The notes under the pieces were generated by a model. The model worked only from the letters and a program-made list of their open reading frames with translations, was not told where the DNA came from and did not search any database. Below, in pieces: positions 50,826 through 60,293 of a stretch of 64,000 nt of DNA. Made by a program: the position numbers and the translations under genes. The DNA is from an uncultured Pseudomonadota bacterium. GTDB taxonomy: Bacteria; Myxococcota_A; UBA796; SXON01. The DNA is taken from contig CAIQVJ010000006.1 of the NCBI GenBank assembly GCA_903875225.1, positions 1 to 64,000 on the forward strand, in the 5' to 3' direction. Each line of letters starts with the position of its first letter. Within the stretch, counting starts at the first letter, position 1.

Positions 50826-51194
50826 TCAATGTGCCCTGGACTCGGGGCGTTCCTGGAGGATCCCGATGGGAATCCGATCCGGATCCAGGAACATCGCGAA
50901 CCAACCGATTCCGGGGATCTCCGTGCGTGGGACGATCACGGAGCCGCCGGCCTCGCGGATGGCAACGAGCGTGCTGTCGAGGTCATCCACGCGAAAGTAG
51001 GTGTTGAGCGCGGGGGCCGGGCTGCTCGGGGGCCGGACCATGAGGCCGCCGCCCGGCGTCGCCCCGGTGTCGATCAACGTGTAGCCAGGGAAGCTCACGG
51101 CATCGAAGCGCCAGCCGAACACCCGGCCATAGAACGCCCTCGCCCTGGCAACGTCCTCCACCGCCAACTCCCAATGAACCATCGGATTCGCCAT
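50826..51194 (-). CDS. VOC (glyoxalase/bleomycin-resistance) family protein
   Basis: The 122-residue protein starts at ATG 51194 (MANPMVHWELAVEDVARARAFYGRVFGWRF), with AGGAG upstream. It shows the VOC superfamily pattern of two beta-alpha-beta-beta-beta modules: a metal-site His in the first strand (HWELAVED), FYGRVFGW, and a closing Phe-Leu-Asp-Pro segment (MFLDPDRIPIGILQE). The final metal Glu is visible in ILQE. Such proteins act on small molecules by many chemistries, so the substrate is unknown. It is a cytoplasmic protein among lipoprotein genes. Confidence 0.8.
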   Translation of the reverse strand: MANPMVHWELAVEDVARARAFYGRVFGWRFDAVSFPGYTLIDTGATPGGGLMVRPPSSPAPALNTYFRVDDLDSTLVAIREAGGSVIVPRTEIPGIGWFAMFLDPDRIPIGILQERPESRAH

Positions 51195-51285
51195 GATCGC
51201 TCCTCGCGCGCTGCGCGGTGGAATGCCTCGCAACTTGTGGGCCAACCGTGAGCCGGGCCGCGCGAAATCGCGGTAGGCTCACCGG

Positions 51286-52812
51286 ATGTCCACGACCCCG
51301 CACCTGTTCTGCGCCGGCATCTCCTGCGTCCTGCTCGCTGCGTGCGGTGGCGATGCGGTCGACAAGACCCACCCCGGTCGAGGGCCGGGCCCGGATGCCG
51401 ACACCGACACCGACACGGATGCCGATGCCGATGCCGATACCGACACGGACGCTGACACGAGCCCCACGGATTGCCCCTACTCCGAGGCCATCCAGCCAGA
51501 TGACCGGGCGCTCTCCACGAACGTGTCCGGCCGGCAGGAGTCGACCACCGTGAATGGCTACAGCGACACCTACCTGTACGACGCCACCGACTACCTCAAG
51601 GTGGGGGTGCGCCAGGACTGGGGCGGGAGCGTCGTGTACTTCGGCCTGGCCGACGGTGCGCCGGGCCTGAACGCCGCGAACACCATCGACGCGAACGACA
51701 CCGGTCGCGAGGTGCAGGTCGCGCTCTACGACCCCGATCGCAGCATGCAGGGTTGCGCCTGGGACGCCTCCTGCCAGACCGAGCTGACGACCTGTCCGAA
51801 CTCCATCACCTACCTCGGGTGGAACCCGGTGCAGGGGGGCAATCGCTGCAACAACGGCTCCGGGGTCGACTCGGTCGGCTCCACCGGCGATGGCGGGCTC
51901 TCTGTCGTGACCACGCCGCTGCACTGGAACCCGGACTGGGAGGCCGATTCGTGCGTGAGTGACGGCTGCGACGATGCGGGCACGGCGTGGCTGCGGAGCG
52001 AGATCGAGCTCACCGAGACGATCCGGTTTGCCCGCACCCACGTGGTGGAGCTGCGCTACTCCGCCACCGAGACCGCGGGGATGGACCACGCGTGGACGTA
52101 CCACGAGATGCCCACCCTGTACGCGAGCAATGGTGTGGGAGGCCCGGATCTCTGGCGGCTGCTGCTGGCCGACGGCTCCGAGGTGAACATCGACACCCCT
52201 GGGAACGACGGGTTCTACTACGAGAACGTGGAGAGCCCGGCCCCCTGGGTCACGCTCCAGGACAGTGGGTCCACCTACGGCGTGGGCATCCTGTACGAGA
52301 ACGGGGTGACCGCGTTCCAGGGTTGGCAGCAGCGCTCCCTCCCGTTCAACAACGTGCGCGCGCTCTTCCCCTTCGCCATCCCGGCCTGGACGACGGTGAA
52401 CGCCCGGGCCTACTTGCTGATCGGGTCCTACGCCACCATCGCGAGCGAGGCCGACGCCGTCATGGCTGGCCTCGCGCCGTTCGGCGTTCTCGACACGCCT
52501 CGGGACGGTGGGACGGTTTCGGGGACGGCTACGCTCTCCGGATGGGCGCTGGACAACCGCGGCGTTCAGGGCGTGGTGGCGCGGATCGACGAGACCACGG
52601 AGGTCCCCCTCGCGTATGGCACCGACCGCCCGGACGTGTGCGCGGCGTGGCCCGGGTATCCACACTGCTCCGCGGTGGGCTTCTCCGGGCAGGTCGACCC
52701 CACGGCGCTCGGTGGCGACGCGGGCTGTCCCCACCTCGTCGAGATCATCGCGACCGACACCGACGGCAACGCGCGGACGATCGACAGGGCCCTGGTGACC
52801 CTCCTCCCCTGA
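51286..52812 (+). CDS. lipoprotein with Asp-Thr linker and C-terminal Ig-like domain
   Basis: The 508-residue product has a signal peptide ending in LAAC, followed by an Asp-Thr/Asp-Ala linker (about 37-58). The central region (about 70-400) is beta-rich with many Trp, Tyr and Cys (GGSVVYFGLADG, YLGWNPVQGG, AWTYHEMPTLY), like a carbohydrate-active or lectin fold, but no family is recognised. The C-terminus has the pattern TPRDGGTVSGTATLSGWALDN(R)GV, a common bacterial Ig-like module. It is divergent from the VOC gene. Confidence 0.65.
   Translation: MSTTPHLFCAGISCVLLAACGGDAVDKTHPGRGPGPDADTDTDTDADADADTDTDADTSPTDCPYSEAIQPDDRALSTNVSGRQESTTVNGYSDTYLYDATDYLKVGVRQDWGGSVVYFGLADGAPGLNAANTIDANDTGREVQVALYDPDRSMQGCAWDASCQTELTTCPNSITYLGWNPVQGGNRCNNGSGVDSVGSTGDGGLSVVTTPLHWNPDWEADSCVSDGCDDAGTAWLRSEIELTETIRFARTHVVELRYSATETAGMDHAWTYHEMPTLYASNGVGGPDLWRLLLADGSEVNIDTPGNDGFYYENVESPAPWVTLQDSGSTYGVGILYENGVTAFQGWQQRSLPFNNVRALFPFAIPAWTTVNARAYLLIGSYATIASEADAVMAGLAPFGVLDTPRDGGTVSGTATLSGWALDNRGVQGVVARIDETTEVPLAYGTDRPDVCAAWPGYPHCSAVGFSGQVDPTALGGDAGCPHLVEIIATDTDGNARTIDRALVTLLP
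51394..51459 (+). repeat. Asp-Thr/Asp-Ala hexamer repeat linker
   Basis: GATGCC, GACACC and GACACG hexamers follow each other for 66 bases in frame, coding DADTDTDT-type residues. It resembles the linker at 45591-45647 in another lipoprotein and probably has the same spacer role. Confidence 0.7.
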
Positions 52813-52846
52813 TCCCAGGCACCACGGGCCGCCGGGGAGGGGGCGA

Positions 52847-54208
52847 CTACTCCCGCGGCTTCACCAGCGTGTACAGGTCCTCGATGTACTGCCCGCGCCC
52901 CAGCAGTCGGGTGCCTTCGAACTCCACGCGCCAGACGTCTGTCCCCGCGGGGTCCACTTCACGGATCACGCCCGCGGTGCCGACCATGTGCAGGGTGTTC
53001 CCGTTCGCGAGCCGCCAGGCGTCGCCGTTCGTGCCGGCGTACGCCCCCGAACTGTTGCCCCACACGTAGTGCAGGGTCCTCGCTGCGGCGTCCACGTCGT
53101 ACTCCAGGAGCCACGTCTCCGGATCGTGCTGCCCGTCGGGGTGGTACTCCGAGGAGACCAGGAGCGTGCCGGCGTCGGTGTAGGTGATGCCGTGCTGCCA
53201 GGAATACTGGGAGCTCTCGGGGTCGAACGCGTACCCGCCCGCCACCTCGCCCGCCCACCAGAGGCTCTCGCCTGTCTGGTGGTCCACCTCGACAATCGAA
53301 TTGTTGGTGTAGAAGCTGTACAGGAACGAGTCGGTGCCCTCCACGTAGAACAGTCCGTTGGACTCGCAGTCCCCGGAGCCGGGCCAATTGTCCTGGCACG
53401 TCCACAACACCGAGCTCTGGGTCTCCGTCGGGCCCATCTCGACGAGCGCCTCGGTCCAATCGTCGTACTGGCTGCCCCAAACCAGGGTCTCGTCGGGGAG
53501 CTGCACGAACGCGTGGTGCAGCCCGGGGGTGGCGATCTGTTCGATCTCCTCGTCGAGCCACGCCTTGTGCACCGTCGATCCTTCCCCCTCGTCGTAGTCG
53601 GACCAGTAGGTGGCTTCGTCCCACATGAAGTAGTCCCCGGTCACGGACACCTGGGTGAAGAGGGTCCAGTGGTGTTGGGGTGCCACGTGCGCCCACACCA
53701 CGCGGGCCTGACGGTCGAGGATGAAGGTCCAGTATTCTCCGCCAGTCCAGCCCCCCGACTTCTTGTTGATGCTGGTGAGCATGTAGTTGGCCCCGGGGAG
53801 CCACGAAGACGGGTCGGACACGGTCACCGTGCCCAGCGGCAGGTCCTCCGGGAGCGCGCCGGTGGCGATCGGCTCTCCGTCCACGCTCTCGCCACCCTCG
53901 GGGACCACCCGCCACTGGGCGGTCGTCGCGAAGGGGATGCCCGCGATCAGCTGCTCCTGTACGCCCGCCCTGGCCGTGAAGGTGGGGCTGCTCACCCAGA
54001 CCCCGTCGTCGAAGCTGTACTCCACGTGCACCTCCGCGTCTGCGGATTGGGTCCAGTCCACGTAGACCAGGCTCTGTACCTCCGCGTGGAGGTGCCACGT
54101 GAGATCGGTGACGACGGGGATCGGGGCGACGTCCTGGGAGTCGTCACCGGACTCGGCCTTGTTTCTGCAGGCGACCAGGAGGGGAAGGGCAAGGAGGAGC
54201 AGGTGCAC
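52847..54208 (-). CDS. second arylsulfotransferase-like lipoprotein
   Basis: The 453-residue product starts at GTG 54208, with signal MHLLLLALPLLVAC. After an N-terminal Ig-like domain (about 30-120) comes an ASST-type propeller: GEYWTFILDRQARVVWAHV, GLHHAFVQLPDETLVWG, FYTNNSIVEVDHQTGESLWWAGE, QHGITYTDAGTLLVSS and GDAWRLANGNTLHMVG. The His motifs (GLHHAF, QHGI) mark the usual ASST positions. It is related in layout to the protein encoded at 47061-48398 but clearly diverged. Two such lipoproteins in one cluster suggest a family expansion with surface roles. Confidence 0.7.
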   Translation of the reverse strand: MHLLLLALPLLVACRNKAESGDDSQDVAPIPVVTDLTWHLHAEVQSLVYVDWTQSADAEVHVEYSFDDGVWVSSPTFTARAGVQEQLIAGIPFATTAQWRVVPEGGESVDGEPIATGALPEDLPLGTVTVSDPSSWLPGANYMLTSINKKSGGWTGGEYWTFILDRQARVVWAHVAPQHHWTLFTQVSVTGDYFMWDEATYWSDYDEGEGSTVHKAWLDEEIEQIATPGLHHAFVQLPDETLVWGSQYDDWTEALVEMGPTETQSSVLWTCQDNWPGSGDCESNGLFYVEGTDSFLYSFYTNNSIVEVDHQTGESLWWAGEVAGGYAFDPESSQYSWQHGITYTDAGTLLVSSEYHPDGQHDPETWLLEYDVDAAARTLHYVWGNSSGAYAGTNGDAWRLANGNTLHMVGTAGVIREVDPAGTDVWRVEFEGTRLLGRGQYIEDLYTLVKPRE

Positions 54209-54232
54209 GGGGCCGCCGGGAAAGGCGCCACC

Positions 54233-55930
54233 TTAGCGCGAGAAGTCGTCGTCCGCGCCAGCCTTCGACAGACGGACCAGCTCACGGAACGCCGGGCGTG
54301 GGTTTCCCCGGCGATCGATCAGCCCGTGGCGCGGAAAGTAGCCGCGGTCGTGGTCCATGGTGGTGTCCAGCACGACGGTGACGTCGGGGTACGCCCGGGC
54401 CGCGCGGAACGCGGCTGTCACCCGGGCGGTGATTGCGGCGTCGTCCGTGAACGCCACGCCTTCGCCCCCCCGCGGCAGCAGGATCAGCGCGGCGATGGCC
54501 TTTCCCAGCGCGCTGCCGGCCTCCCTCGCTGCGGCGATGCCCGCTGCGGGATCGGTCCCGGGGTCGATGCGAAACAGGATGCCCTCGCCCCCCACGCGCG
54601 AGAGGTCGGGGTCGCCCGGCAGAAAACCGTGGGGCGCAAAATGGCTGAAGTAGCGGCCCTCCTCCGTGGCGTGCCGGCCGAACGCCGCCACCCACCGCGG
54701 TACCGCGACGTTGGGGAGGGGGCGGTCCAGCCACAGCCGCGGAACGATGAATTCGACGGCGACGATCGCGTCCCGGTGCTCGTCGACGAGCGCGAGGTCT
54801 GCCTCCGAGAGGCGCTCCGCGGTGTAGAGCACCGCGCGTTGTCCACGGTGGCGCAACGCCAGCAGGCGCTCCCGGGTCGCTGGCCGGCGCAGGTCCTCGA
54901 AGGGGAGGCGCAGCAAGGTCACGCCCAGCTCCCAGCTTGCGAACAGCACCAGGTCGTTTCGCGCCTGTTTGCGTCGGAAGGGGTCGAGGCCGTCGGCGGG
55001 GATGTCGAGCACCGCGTCCCACGCGTGGCGCAACGTGAGCCCGAGCGGGCAGTCGGGGGCCGGCCCACCGGGCGGGACCGGGTCGGGCGTGGACGTGTGC
55101 ACCCACTCGATGCGGTGCCCCGCGCCCGTCGGCTCCACGTGCACGATGCAGAAACCGAGGCGGTCCGCGTCGTTCCGTCCGAACTCGTCGCCCGGCCCCA
55201 CCCGCCCAAGCTCGGAGTACCCGGGTCGGACGAACGCCGTGGAGGGGAGGAGGTAGAAGTCCACGCCCCGGTGCTGGTTCCAGAACGGGTGGTGCACGTG
55301 CCCGCAGAACACGGCCTGCACCCGGGCGCGGACGAAGAGATCGAGGAGCCGCGTCCGCCCCGGCTCGGCCAGGTTGTCGTAGTGCTCGGGTTCGTCCGCG
55401 GTGAGCAGGTAGGGCGGGTAGTGCAGGAACACGAAGGTGGGGAGAGCCGCCCGACCGGGCGCCACGAACACCGACTCCAGCCACGCCCATTGCTCGGCTT
55501 CCAGGGCGATCCCGCTGTTGACGATCGGCGTGTCGATGCCCACGAGCCGTACACCGTCCCGTTCGATCACCCACCAGGGCGCGCCCCACCACTCGCGGAA
55601 GGTCGCGTGCTTCTCCGCGGTCACGCTCGGCGCGGGTGCCCACGGGTGTGGCTTGTCCCCCACGTCGTGGTTGCCCGGAACGACCAGGAGAGGCACCCCG
55701 AGATCCGCGTAGGTGGCTCGCGCCATTCCGAGGGCGCCGAGGTGGGTGGCCAGCCCCGGAACGGGGTGCGGCACGTCGCCGAGGTGCACGACGAACGCGG
55801 GTTTTGCCTGCCGCACCATCGCGACCGCTGCTGCGTTCCGGGGGTTGAACAGGGCGTCGGACGGCCAGGCGGCGTCCGTCGGGCCCTCGGCGGGGTGGAA
55901 GTGGGAGTCGGCGATGACGGCGAAGCGCAT
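54233..55930 (-). CDS. calcineurin-like metallophosphoesterase with extra C-terminal domain
   Basis: The 565-residue protein has an N-terminal calcineurin-like phosphoesterase domain (about 1-260) with all five metal motifs: ADSHFH (DxH), HLGDVPH (GD), PGNHDVGDK (GNHD), FLHYPPY and CGHVHHPF (GHxH). It has no signal peptide, so it is cytoplasmic. The following 290 residues (about 275-565) form a second domain of alternating helices and strands that resembles a TIM barrel (VLFASWELGVTLLRLPFEDL, AVLYTAERLSEADLALV, AAIAALILLPRGGEG). I cannot assign a family. Substrates of this superfamily include phosphodiesters and nucleotides. Confidence 0.75.
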   Translation of the reverse strand: MRFAVIADSHFHPAEGPTDAAWPSDALFNPRNAAAVAMVRQAKPAFVVHLGDVPHPVPGLATHLGALGMARATYADLGVPLLVVPGNHDVGDKPHPWAPAPSVTAEKHATFREWWGAPWWVIERDGVRLVGIDTPIVNSGIALEAEQWAWLESVFVAPGRAALPTFVFLHYPPYLLTADEPEHYDNLAEPGRTRLLDLFVRARVQAVFCGHVHHPFWNQHRGVDFYLLPSTAFVRPGYSELGRVGPGDEFGRNDADRLGFCIVHVEPTGAGHRIEWVHTSTPDPVPPGGPAPDCPLGLTLRHAWDAVLDIPADGLDPFRRKQARNDLVLFASWELGVTLLRLPFEDLRRPATRERLLALRHRGQRAVLYTAERLSEADLALVDEHRDAIVAVEFIVPRLWLDRPLPNVAVPRWVAAFGRHATEEGRYFSHFAPHGFLPGDPDLSRVGGEGILFRIDPGTDPAAGIAAAREAGSALGKAIAALILLPRGGEGVAFTDDAAITARVTAAFRAARAYPDVTVVLDTTMDHDRGYFPRHGLIDRRGNPRPAFRELVRLSKAGADDDFSR

Positions 55931-56007
55931 GCGGCCATGTAGCCGTGCGGGGCGCCCGCCCGCAGCCCGCCCTTGACACCTGCCCCGTTACCGGTCACAA
56001 CGCGCCG

Positions 56008-57099
56008 ATGGACGCCCCTGTCACGCTGCCGCCCGGCGCCGAAGTGCCACTCGCCTACTCGGTCCGGAACCTCCGGATCGAGCCGAACCTCGTGCTCGCG
56101 CCGATGGAGGGGGTCACCGACCTCACATTCCGTAGGTTGATCCGGAAGATCGGCGGAACCGGGCTGACGGTCACGGAATTCATCGCCTCCGAGGGCCTCC
56201 GGCGCGGCGCGGACAAGATGGAGGAGATGGCGCGCATCGACGACGACGAGCACCCCGTGGCCATCCAGATCTTCGGGCGGAATCCGACGTCGATGGCGGA
56301 GGCCGCGAAGATCGTCGAGGATCTCGGTGCAGACATCTGCGACCTGAACTTCGGTTGCCCATCCAAGAAGGTGTGCGCGCACTCGGGCGGCTCTGCGCTG
56401 CTCAAGGACCCCGAACTTGCCGAGCAGATCGTCCGCGCCGTGCGCGCGGCGATCCGCATCCCGCTCACGGTCAAGATGCGCTCGGGCTTCGACGCCACGC
56501 AGCGCAATTGTCCGGACATCGCGTGGATGTGTCAGGAAGAAGGTGTCGAAGCCATCACGATCCACTGGCGGACGCGGGCCGACCTCTACTCGGGCACCCG
56601 GGCGGTCGACAAGATCGCGGAGACCAAGCAGCGGCTGTCGATCCCGGTGATCGGAAACGGCGACATCCTCGACTTCGAGTCTGCGATGGCGATGTTTCGC
56701 GACACGGGCGTGGACGGCCTGATGATCGGCCGAGGCGCCATCAAGAACCCCTGGGTGTTCCAGCAGGTGAGGGCGCAGATGCTCGGAGAGCCGATGCCCG
56801 AGATCACGCCCGAGGAGAAGCGCCGGGTGCTGGTGGACTACTACGAGAGCTGCCGGGCCTGGTTCCGGACAGACCGCGGGGCGCTCGGGCGCATGAAGAA
56901 GATCTCGAACTACTTCACGCATGGCCTGCCCTACGCGAGCGAACTGCGGACGACGATCCTGCGCTCCCAGACCGTGGACGATGCCATATCGGCGGTGAAC
57001 CTGTATTTCGATCACCTTGCGGAGTGGCAGGCGCGCGGAGGGACCACCCGCGGGCCGCTGGTGGAGGATCCTTCGGGATCCGCCCCGGTCGCTTTGTGA
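56008..57099 (+). CDS. dusB: tRNA-dihydrouridine synthase (DusB-type)
   Basis: Dus enzymes reduce uridines in tRNA D-loops using FMN and NADPH. From ATG 56008 the protein has 363 residues. Family marks are LAPMEGVTDLTFR (near 31-43), the catalytic Cys in NFGCPSKKVC (about 114-123), VKMRSGFD, ITIHWRTR (the usual HGRTR is altered to HWRTR), VIGNGDI and GLMIGRGAIKNPWVF. TTGACA at 55973-55978 could be a -35 box, but no clear -10 follows. It heads a plus-strand series that continues through 63625. Confidence 0.92.
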   Translation: MDAPVTLPPGAEVPLAYSVRNLRIEPNLVLAPMEGVTDLTFRRLIRKIGGTGLTVTEFIASEGLRRGADKMEEMARIDDDEHPVAIQIFGRNPTSMAEAAKIVEDLGADICDLNFGCPSKKVCAHSGGSALLKDPELAEQIVRAVRAAIRIPLTVKMRSGFDATQRNCPDIAWMCQEEGVEAITIHWRTRADLYSGTRAVDKIAETKQRLSIPVIGNGDILDFESAMAMFRDTGVDGLMIGRGAIKNPWVFQQVRAQMLGEPMPEITPEEKRRVLVDYYESCRAWFRTDRGALGRMKKISNYFTHGLPYASELRTTILRSQTVDDAISAVNLYFDHLAEWQARGGTTRGPLVEDPSGSAPVAL

Positions 57100-57112
57100 T
57101 TACGTCCCCGCG

Positions 57113-57799
57113 ATGCGAAACGTCCTGATCGTCGGTGGTACGCGCGGCATCGGCCGGGCCCTCGTGGATGCCTACGTGGCCGCGGGCGACAGTGTGTGGG
57201 CAACATCCCGGAGCCCCGCGGCGATCCCCGGCGCGACCGTGATCGAGGGCGTGGAGCTGGCGGACGACGCCTCCTGTCTCGCGCTCGCCGGCGAGCTGCG
57301 CGCCCTGGGGGCCGCCCGCCTCGACATCGTCGTGATCAACGCCGGGATCCTGCGCCGCGAGTATCTCCCCGACTTCGCCGGCGAGGGGCGACACGAGGCG
57401 TTCGCCCGGATCCAGGAGCAGCTCGAGGTGAACGCGCTCGGTCCGTTGCGCGTGGCCACTGCGCTCCTGGACCTGCTCCTGCCGGGCTCGAAGCTCGCGG
57501 TGATCTCGTCCCGGCGGGGCTCTGTCGGGGACAACACCTCCGGCGGGTCCTACGGCTACCGCATCTCCAAGGCGGCGGTGAACATGGCGTTCGTCACGCT
57601 GGCGCGTGATCTGGCCCCGCGCGGCATCATCGTCTCGATCCTGCACCCCGGGTTCGTGCAGACGGACCTCACGGGCGGGAAGGGCGATGTTGCGCCTGCA
57701 GCGGCTGCCCGGGACCTCGTTGCGCGGATCGACGAGGCCACGCTCGAGACCTCCGGCCAGGTGTTCCGCCACGCCACCGGTGAGGCTCTGCCCTGGTGA
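57113..57799 (+). CDS. short-chain dehydrogenase/reductase
   Basis: The 228-residue product starts at ATG 57113 and has a Rossmann nucleotide site GGTRGIGR (8-15), the NAG strand motif (VVINAGIL), catalytic Ser in VISSRRGS and the YxxxK pair in YGYRISK. The C-terminal PGFVQTDLTG is typical of SDRs that act like the csgA/carbonyl-reductase group. NAD(P)-dependent oxidoreductase activity is likely; the substrate is unknown. Its TGA overlaps the next gene start (GTGA), so the two are coupled. Confidence 0.85.
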   Translation: MRNVLIVGGTRGIGRALVDAYVAAGDSVWATSRSPAAIPGATVIEGVELADDASCLALAGELRALGAARLDIVVINAGILRREYLPDFAGEGRHEAFARIQEQLEVNALGPLRVATALLDLLLPGSKLAVISSRRGSVGDNTSGGSYGYRISKAAVNMAFVTLARDLAPRGIIVSILHPGFVQTDLTGGKGDVAPAAAARDLVARIDEATLETSGQVFRHATGEALPW

Positions 57800-58302
57800 G
57801 CGAGCCGCCGTCCGCCATCGACCGGTCCGGACAGGCCGCGATCGCCGTGCGGCATGCGCTCGCTGCGGGTGACGCCGTCGCTGCGCTCGCCGGGCTCCCG
57901 GGGCTCGACCCCCCGCATCGCATCGAGGTCCTCCTCGGGGCGGCCATCCGGGACTGTGCCGAGGACCACGCCGCGGTTCGCGCCTGGCTCGCCAGCGACA
58001 TGCCCTGGCTCTGCGCCTGCCTCGCGAGGCGTCCGGACACCCGGCTGGATGACGCTGCCGTCGGCTTGATCGTGCGCCGTCGAGCGCCCGAGCACTGGCG
58101 CGCTGCGGGGCCGGATGCGGCGGTCGCCACGCCCGACGAGGTCGCCGCCGCGCTCCTGGCGGGTGCGGGCGGTCTGAAGCTCCTCGCGCGGTTCGGTGAT
58201 CGCCTGCTCCACCCCGCTGTGCTCGAGTACTACCGGGAGGGGACCATCCACGCCCTCGGCGTGCGCCCGCTGCTGATCCTCGCCGGGTCCAGGGTGGCGT
58301 AG
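57796..58302 (+). CDS. hypothetical protein, coupled to the SDR gene
   Basis: The 168-residue protein begins at GTG 57796 overlapping the SDR stop. It is helical and Ala/Arg/Leu-rich, with no signal peptide or membrane segment and three Cys (DCAED, CACLA). No family is recognised. It is followed without a gap by the 660-residue gene, whose ATG directly follows its TAG, so the pair is probably translated together. Helical solenoid units (LARRPDTRLDDAAVGLIVRRR) are possible. Confidence 0.5.
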   Translation: MSEPPSAIDRSGQAAIAVRHALAAGDAVAALAGLPGLDPPHRIEVLLGAAIRDCAEDHAAVRAWLASDMPWLCACLARRPDTRLDDAAVGLIVRRRAPEHWRAAGPDAAVATPDEVAAALLAGAGGLKLLARFGDRLLHPAVLEYYREGTIHALGVRPLLILAGSRVA

Positions 58303-60285
58303 ATGTCCAACGACCGCCAAAAACGACCCGATCCGCGAGAGATGGTGGCCAAGGCGCCGCCGTCCAAGCGCGCGGATCTGGCTGCCGAGCTCGCGCGGCC
58401 GGAGGTCCAGCGCGCGCTGCAGAAGGCCGAAGGCGGCATCGACGCAGACCTCGCTGCGCAACTGGCACCGCAGCTCGGAAACGACGCCCTGCAGGAGCTC
58501 CTCAAGGCGGGGAGCGAGACCTCGACCGGCTCGACGAACGCCACCGCGGTCGACGGGCGGGGGCAGGAGGCCGAGGAGGGGGAGGAGGAGGAGCGGGAAC
58601 GGGAGCAGGAGCAGGACCTCGAGAGCGAAGTCCAGGCCATCCTGCCCAACTTCTCGGGACCGTCCGGCGCGCCGGGGGCCAGCCCGTGGGCGATGGGCAA
58701 ATTCTTCGGGGGCGAGGGCGACGCGGATGAGGACCCCCTGGGCCCGGTCGCGGGCCAGTGGCGCCCCATGCCCTCCCTGCCGGAGCTGGAGGACCTGCCG
58801 CTGGGCGGGGTGGACGACCCGGAGCCGCCCGGGGCCGGGCCGGATGCGGGCTGGCTGGACGAGGCCCGCCGGGAGCTGGGGCGCGCGCCCTGGTCGAAGG
58901 ACCTGCTCGGGCGTGGCTTGCGGGATCCGGTGCCGCTGTGCCGGCCGCATTTCGAACCCGAGTCACTGGACGACGGCCTCAACACCCCCTTCGGGCGGGC
59001 CCGGGCGGCGTTGGAGCTGCTCGCACGTCACGCCGAGCCGGCATCGGTGCGTCGGCGGGCATGGACGCTCCATGGCGCGGGCTCGGCGCTCGCCCCGCAC
59101 CAGATGGGGTACTCCGGCGCCACGGCCAGGGCGCTCCACGCGCTGTCGGTGGTCCTCGATTCCGTGCCCGACCGCGAGGTCTGGGAGCGGATCCTCGAGG
59201 CGCGACTCTGCGTGAACGCCCGTGCCGTTGCCGAGCAGGCGGCGGACCGACTGGAGCCGGGCACGTTGGGAGCGGTGGCCTTGTTCGAGGTGATCTTCCC
59301 GCCCGAAGGCCCCGATGCGGAGGGGATGGCGGGAGACGATGCAGCGCCGCACCCGGCGGCGCTGGATGCGCTCGGGATCGCCGCCCGGCTCACGCCCATG
59401 CCCCGGATCGAGGCGTGGGTTCCGGCGCCACCGGCAGAGGAGGACCTCGACGGCTCCATGGCGATCGACCGGGTGCTCCGCGCGTTCACGAGCGCGGGGG
59501 CGCGTGGCGGCCACGTCCTCGAGCCGCTTTTCAACCGGATGAACAGCCTGCTGGACGCGCTCGGTCTCGCCCAGCTGGAGCTCGCTGCCGCCGCGCTCGC
59601 CGCGGTCGCTGCCGGCGTTTCGCGCAACGCCGCTCTGAGCGCGATCTCGGCTGGAGATGCCGCGTTGGTGCGCGTGGCACGAAGCCTGGTACGGGTGGGC
59701 CGGAACCTCGAGGACGAGACCGATGCGGAGGTGATCACCACGCTCTCCTGGCAGGTCGTGGCTGTTCGGGAGGGCGCCGATCTCGCTCGATCCGTCGCAT
59801 TCCGGGCGCTCGCGCGAGAGCTCGCCGGATGCGCCGTGCCGGTTCAAGATGACGCAGCGTTGACCTCCGCTGTCGCGTCGATGGATGCCGCCCGCTTTGG
59901 AGAGGCCCGGTCGGCGGCACCTGACGATCTGCAGGCCGGCATCGCGCTGAGGGAGGGGCGGCCGGCGCTGGCGGAGGAGGCCCTCGCAGACGATTCGTCC
60001 TCGGCGGGACTCTCGTTGCGCATCGGGGTCGCGCTCACGCTCGGCCGGCCGGTCGGCGAGCTTGCGGCCGCTCTCCTCGACACGGGGAGGCGGCAGGGAC
60101 GGGCCTACGCCGTTGCCGAGGCCGCGATCGCCGCCAGCGTGGATGCCCCCGATCCGTTCGAGCCGCTGCGGATCGCGGCCGTATGGCTGCGCGAACGCGG
60201 GGCAGGGGGAGCGCTCGCGCTCCTGCTCGCCCGGTGGGGAGAGCTGCGGCTCCAGGCATCCGCAGGCGAGGGCGAGCCCGGATAA
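58303..60285 (+). CDS. large hypothetical protein with acidic linker and helical repeats
   Basis: The 660-residue protein has three parts. Residues 1-70 are helical and include LAAQLAPQLGNDALQELL, which resembles the LQ..GN.A...L segment found at the start of DUF4157-type proteins linked to contractile injection systems; that is only a visual match. Residues 71-175 are a disordered acidic linker with a run of Glu/Arg (EEGEEEEREREQEQD). Residues 176-660 are Ala/Leu-rich helical pairs. No catalytic motif or signal peptide is visible. It directly follows the 168-residue gene. No tail-sheath or baseplate genes are in the window. Confidence 0.5.
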   Translation: MSNDRQKRPDPREMVAKAPPSKRADLAAELARPEVQRALQKAEGGIDADLAAQLAPQLGNDALQELLKAGSETSTGSTNATAVDGRGQEAEEGEEEEREREQEQDLESEVQAILPNFSGPSGAPGASPWAMGKFFGGEGDADEDPLGPVAGQWRPMPSLPELEDLPLGGVDDPEPPGAGPDAGWLDEARRELGRAPWSKDLLGRGLRDPVPLCRPHFEPESLDDGLNTPFGRARAALELLARHAEPASVRRRAWTLHGAGSALAPHQMGYSGATARALHALSVVLDSVPDREVWERILEARLCVNARAVAEQAADRLEPGTLGAVALFEVIFPPEGPDAEGMAGDDAAPHPAALDALGIAARLTPMPRIEAWVPAPPAEEDLDGSMAIDRVLRAFTSAGARGGHVLEPLFNRMNSLLDALGLAQLELAAAALAAVAAGVSRNAALSAISAGDAALVRVARSLVRVGRNLEDETDAEVITTLSWQVVAVREGADLARSVAFRALARELAGCAVPVQDDAALTSAVASMDAARFGEARSAAPDDLQAGIALREGRPALAEEALADDSSSAGLSLRIGVALTLGRPVGELAAALLDTGRRQGRAYAVAEAAIAASVDAPDPFEPLRIAAVWLRERGAGGALALLLARWGELRLQASAGEGEPG

Positions 60286-60293
60286 ACGGGGGG

